This document shows, piece after piece, positions 62,312 to 64,000 of a DNA stretch of 64,000 bases. Made by a program: the position numbers and the translations under genes. The DNA is from Burkholderia pyrrocinia (GTDB lineage: Bacteria > Pseudomonadota > Gammaproteobacteria > Burkholderiales > Burkholderiaceae). The notes under the pieces were generated by a model that made no database searches, was not told where the DNA came from, and was given only the letters and a program-made list of their open reading frames with translations. The first letter of the stretch is position 1. Every line of letters begins with the position of its first letter. Where the stretch lies: contig NZ_CP070979.1 in NCBI RefSeq assembly GCF_018417535.1, positions 682,001 to 746,000 on the forward strand. The letters are read 5' to 3'.

Positions 62312-63169
62312 ATGGAGGTGACAGTGAATGCTCCCCGGTCGCATCCCAGCGACGATGTCAAACAGGTCGCGACCGACCTGATCAGCGCCGAACGTGCCGT
62401 CGCCTTCGCGGCCACGCTCGACCATCCGATCGTTCCCGCGGCCGGCGATGCGCTGCTGCCCGCATGGCACTGGCTGTATTTCTGGTCGATCGCGCAGCAG
62501 GCCGAGCTCGGCCCGGACGGCCATCCGCGCAAGGGCGGCTTCCTGCCGGACCTCGGGCTGCCGCGGCGCATGTGGGCCGGCGGCCGGCTGACGTTCGAAC
62601 GCCCGCTGACGATCGGCGCGATCGCGACGCGCACGTCGCGCGTGCTGTCGATCGAACGCAAGGAAGGCCGCAGCGGCACGCTCGGCTTCGTCACGGTCGA
62701 ACACGTGATCGAGTCCGCCGGCGCGGTTGCGATCCGCGAAGAACACGACATCGTCTATCGCGGCGCGGCCGCACCCGGCGCCGCCGCGCCCGCGCCGCAG
62801 GCCGCGCCCGATCATGCGCAATGGCAACGCGACATCACGCCGGACGAGGTGCTGCTGTTTCGCTACTCCGCGCTGACGTTCAATGGCCATCGCATTCACT
62901 ACGACCGGACCTACGCGCGCGACGTCGAAGGCTATCCGGACCTCGTCGTGCACGGGCCGCTGATCTCGACGCTGCTGCTCGACCTCGCGGCGCGCTCGCT
63001 GCCCGGCGCGACCGTTCGCGAATACGCATACCGCGCGGTGCGGCCGACGTTCCTGGGCAACACGTTCAGCGTGTGCGGTCGCGTTGCCAACGACGGCACG
63101 ACCGTCGAACTCTGGGCGAAGGACCACGAAGGCTGGCTGACCATGTCCGCCCGCGCGACCCTCGCGTGA
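62312..63169 (+). CDS. MaoC-like acyl-CoA hydratase (mesaconyl/itaconyl-CoA hydratase type)
   Basis: A 285-residue double-hot-dog protein. The N-terminal half (RAVAFAATLDHPIVPAAGDA, WHWLYF) is FAS1-dehydratase-like. The C-terminal half carries the hydratase motif FNGHRIHYDRTYARDVEGY followed by DLVVHGPL. This is the HTD2/mesaconyl-CoA hydratase layout. The acyl-CoA dehydrogenase follows after 30 bp, so both should act on one acyl-CoA catabolic route. Confidence 0.85.
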   Translation: MEVTVNAPRSHPSDDVKQVATDLISAERAVAFAATLDHPIVPAAGDALLPAWHWLYFWSIAQQAELGPDGHPRKGGFLPDLGLPRRMWAGGRLTFERPLTIGAIATRTSRVLSIERKEGRSGTLGFVTVEHVIESAGAVAIREEHDIVYRGAAAPGAAAPAPQAAPDHAQWQRDITPDEVLLFRYSALTFNGHRIHYDRTYARDVEGYPDLVVHGPLISTLLLDLAARSLPGATVREYAYRAVRPTFLGNTFSVCGRVANDGTTVELWAKDHEGWLTMSARATLA

Positions 63170-63199
63170 CCCTTCCCGACGATTATCCCGATACCCGTG

Positions 63200-64000
63200 A
63201 TGAACCACCATACTGACGCTTACCAAGACATCCGTGAAGCCGTTCGCGACCTGTGCGGCGAGTTTTCCGCGGAATACTTCCGCAAGATCGACGAAGAACG
63301 CGGCTATCCCGAAGCGTTCGTCGACGCACTGACGAAAGCCGGCTGGCTCGCCGCGCTGATTCCGCAGGAATACGGCGGCTCCGGCCTCGGTCTGACCGAA
63401 GCATCGGTCATCATGGAGGAAATCAACCGCGCGGGCGGCAACTCCGGCGCGTGTCACGGCCAGATGTACAACATGGGCACGCTGCTGCGCCACGGTTCGG
63501 CCGAGCAGAAGCAGCGGTATCTGCCGAAGATCGCGAGCGGCGCGCTGCGCCTGCAGTCGATGGGCGTGACCGAACCGACCACCGGCACCGACACGACGAA
63601 GATCAAGACGACAGCGGTACGCAACGGCGACCGCTACGTGATCAATGGCCAGAAGGTCTGGATCTCGCGCGTCCAGCACTCCGACCTGATGATCCTGCTC
63701 GCCCGCACGACACCGTTGTCGGACGTGAAGAAGAAGTCGGAAGGCATGTCGATCTTCATCGTCGACCTCCATCACGCGATCGGCAACGGGATGACGGTCC
63801 GGCCGATCCCGAACATGGTCAACCACGAGACGAACGAGCTGTTCTTCGACAACCTCGAAATCCCCGCGGAGAACCTGATCGGCGAGGAAGGCCAGGGCTT
63901 CCGGTACATCCTCGACGGACTGAACGCCGAGCGCACGCTGATCGCGGCCGAATGCATCGGCGACGGCTACTGGTTCGTCGACAAGGTGTCGCAGTACGTG
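63200..64000 (+). CDS. Acyl-CoA dehydrogenase (3' end beyond the window)
   Basis: The first 267 codons of an acyl-CoA dehydrogenase starting MNHHTDAYQDIREAVRDLCG. FAD and substrate-contacting regions are present: IPQEYGGSGLGLTEASVIME, GVTEPTTGTDTTKIKTTAVR and WISRVQHSDLMILLART. The C-terminal catalytic base lies past the right edge. It is co-directional with the MaoC-like gene. Confidence 0.93.
   Translation, partial: MNHHTDAYQDIREAVRDLCGEFSAEYFRKIDEERGYPEAFVDALTKAGWLAALIPQEYGGSGLGLTEASVIMEEINRAGGNSGACHGQMYNMGTLLRHGSAEQKQRYLPKIASGALRLQSMGVTEPTTGTDTTKIKTTAVRNGDRYVINGQKVWISRVQHSDLMILLARTTPLSDVKKKSEGMSIFIVDLHHAIGNGMTVRPIPNMVNHETNELFFDNLEIPAENLIGEEGQGFRYILDGLNAERTLIAAECIGDGYWFVDKVSQYV

Overview
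The window is GC-rich chromosomal DNA that looks like Burkholderia, most likely the Burkholderia cepacia complex. The evidence is the Tad/Flp gene order, the codon use, several typical Burkholderia families and the remnant of a BC2L/LecB-type lectin. Species and replicon cannot be settled from the sequence alone. Dense core-like gene blocks alternate with accessory stretches full of gene fragments, duplications and small orphan genes.

Layout. (1) 12-10947, minus strand: most of a Tad/Flp tight-adherence pilus locus, read right to left (three flp pilins, cpaA peptidase, an accessory AAA ATPase, cpaB, cpaC, a lipoprotein, tadG, two tadE-like genes, cpaE, cpaF); it runs off the left edge, where tadB/tadC are expected. 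(2) 11998-16080, plus strand: two GT87/DUF2029 membrane glycosyltransferases, a GtrB-like and a GtrA-like protein, a periplasmic glycosylation set. A broken LecB-like lectin gene follows. (3) 16466-25098: a compact cluster of a solute-binding protein, an Fe(II)/2-oxoglutarate oxygenase of the clavaminate-synthase-like group, an MFS exporter, two ATP-grasp ligases, a LysR regulator and a BASS-type transporter. It has the parts of an NRPS-independent small-peptide or modified-amino-acid pathway and is the best candidate for an undescribed system.

(4) 26221-31671: two Na/Pi-cotransporter paralogues in inverted orientation around a small DNA-binding-like protein and phoU. The left copy has lost its QSS motifs and carries an unrelated C-terminal half. 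(5) 31788-34419: chromate resistance (chrB, chrA and a second ChrB-domain protein). (6) 34778-38071: an MHYT-sensor histidine kinase behind a response regulator with a degenerate HD-GYP domain. (7) 38139-46633: an acquired or rearranged segment bounded by two inverted copies of a LysR 5' end. It holds remnants of TPR, MFS and ornithine-cyclodeaminase genes, an intact polar amino-acid ABC transporter, an aminotransferase and a ThDP decarboxylase-like enzyme, suggesting import, transamination and decarboxylation of an amino acid.

(8) 46904-55236: small and orphan genes (DUF1488, pstS, a methyltransferase, DUF4238-like, MORN-like, an immunity-like protein, a 2H phosphoesterase, a DUF925 nucleotidyltransferase) interspersed with three copies of the 5' end of mutS, which look like scars of repeated insertion or duplication. 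(9) 55237-64000: catabolic genes, with a two-subunit sulfopyruvate/phosphonopyruvate-decarboxylase-like enzyme, an aldehyde dehydrogenase, an MHS-family transporter and LysR regulators, then a MaoC-like hydratase and an acyl-CoA dehydrogenase cut by the right edge.
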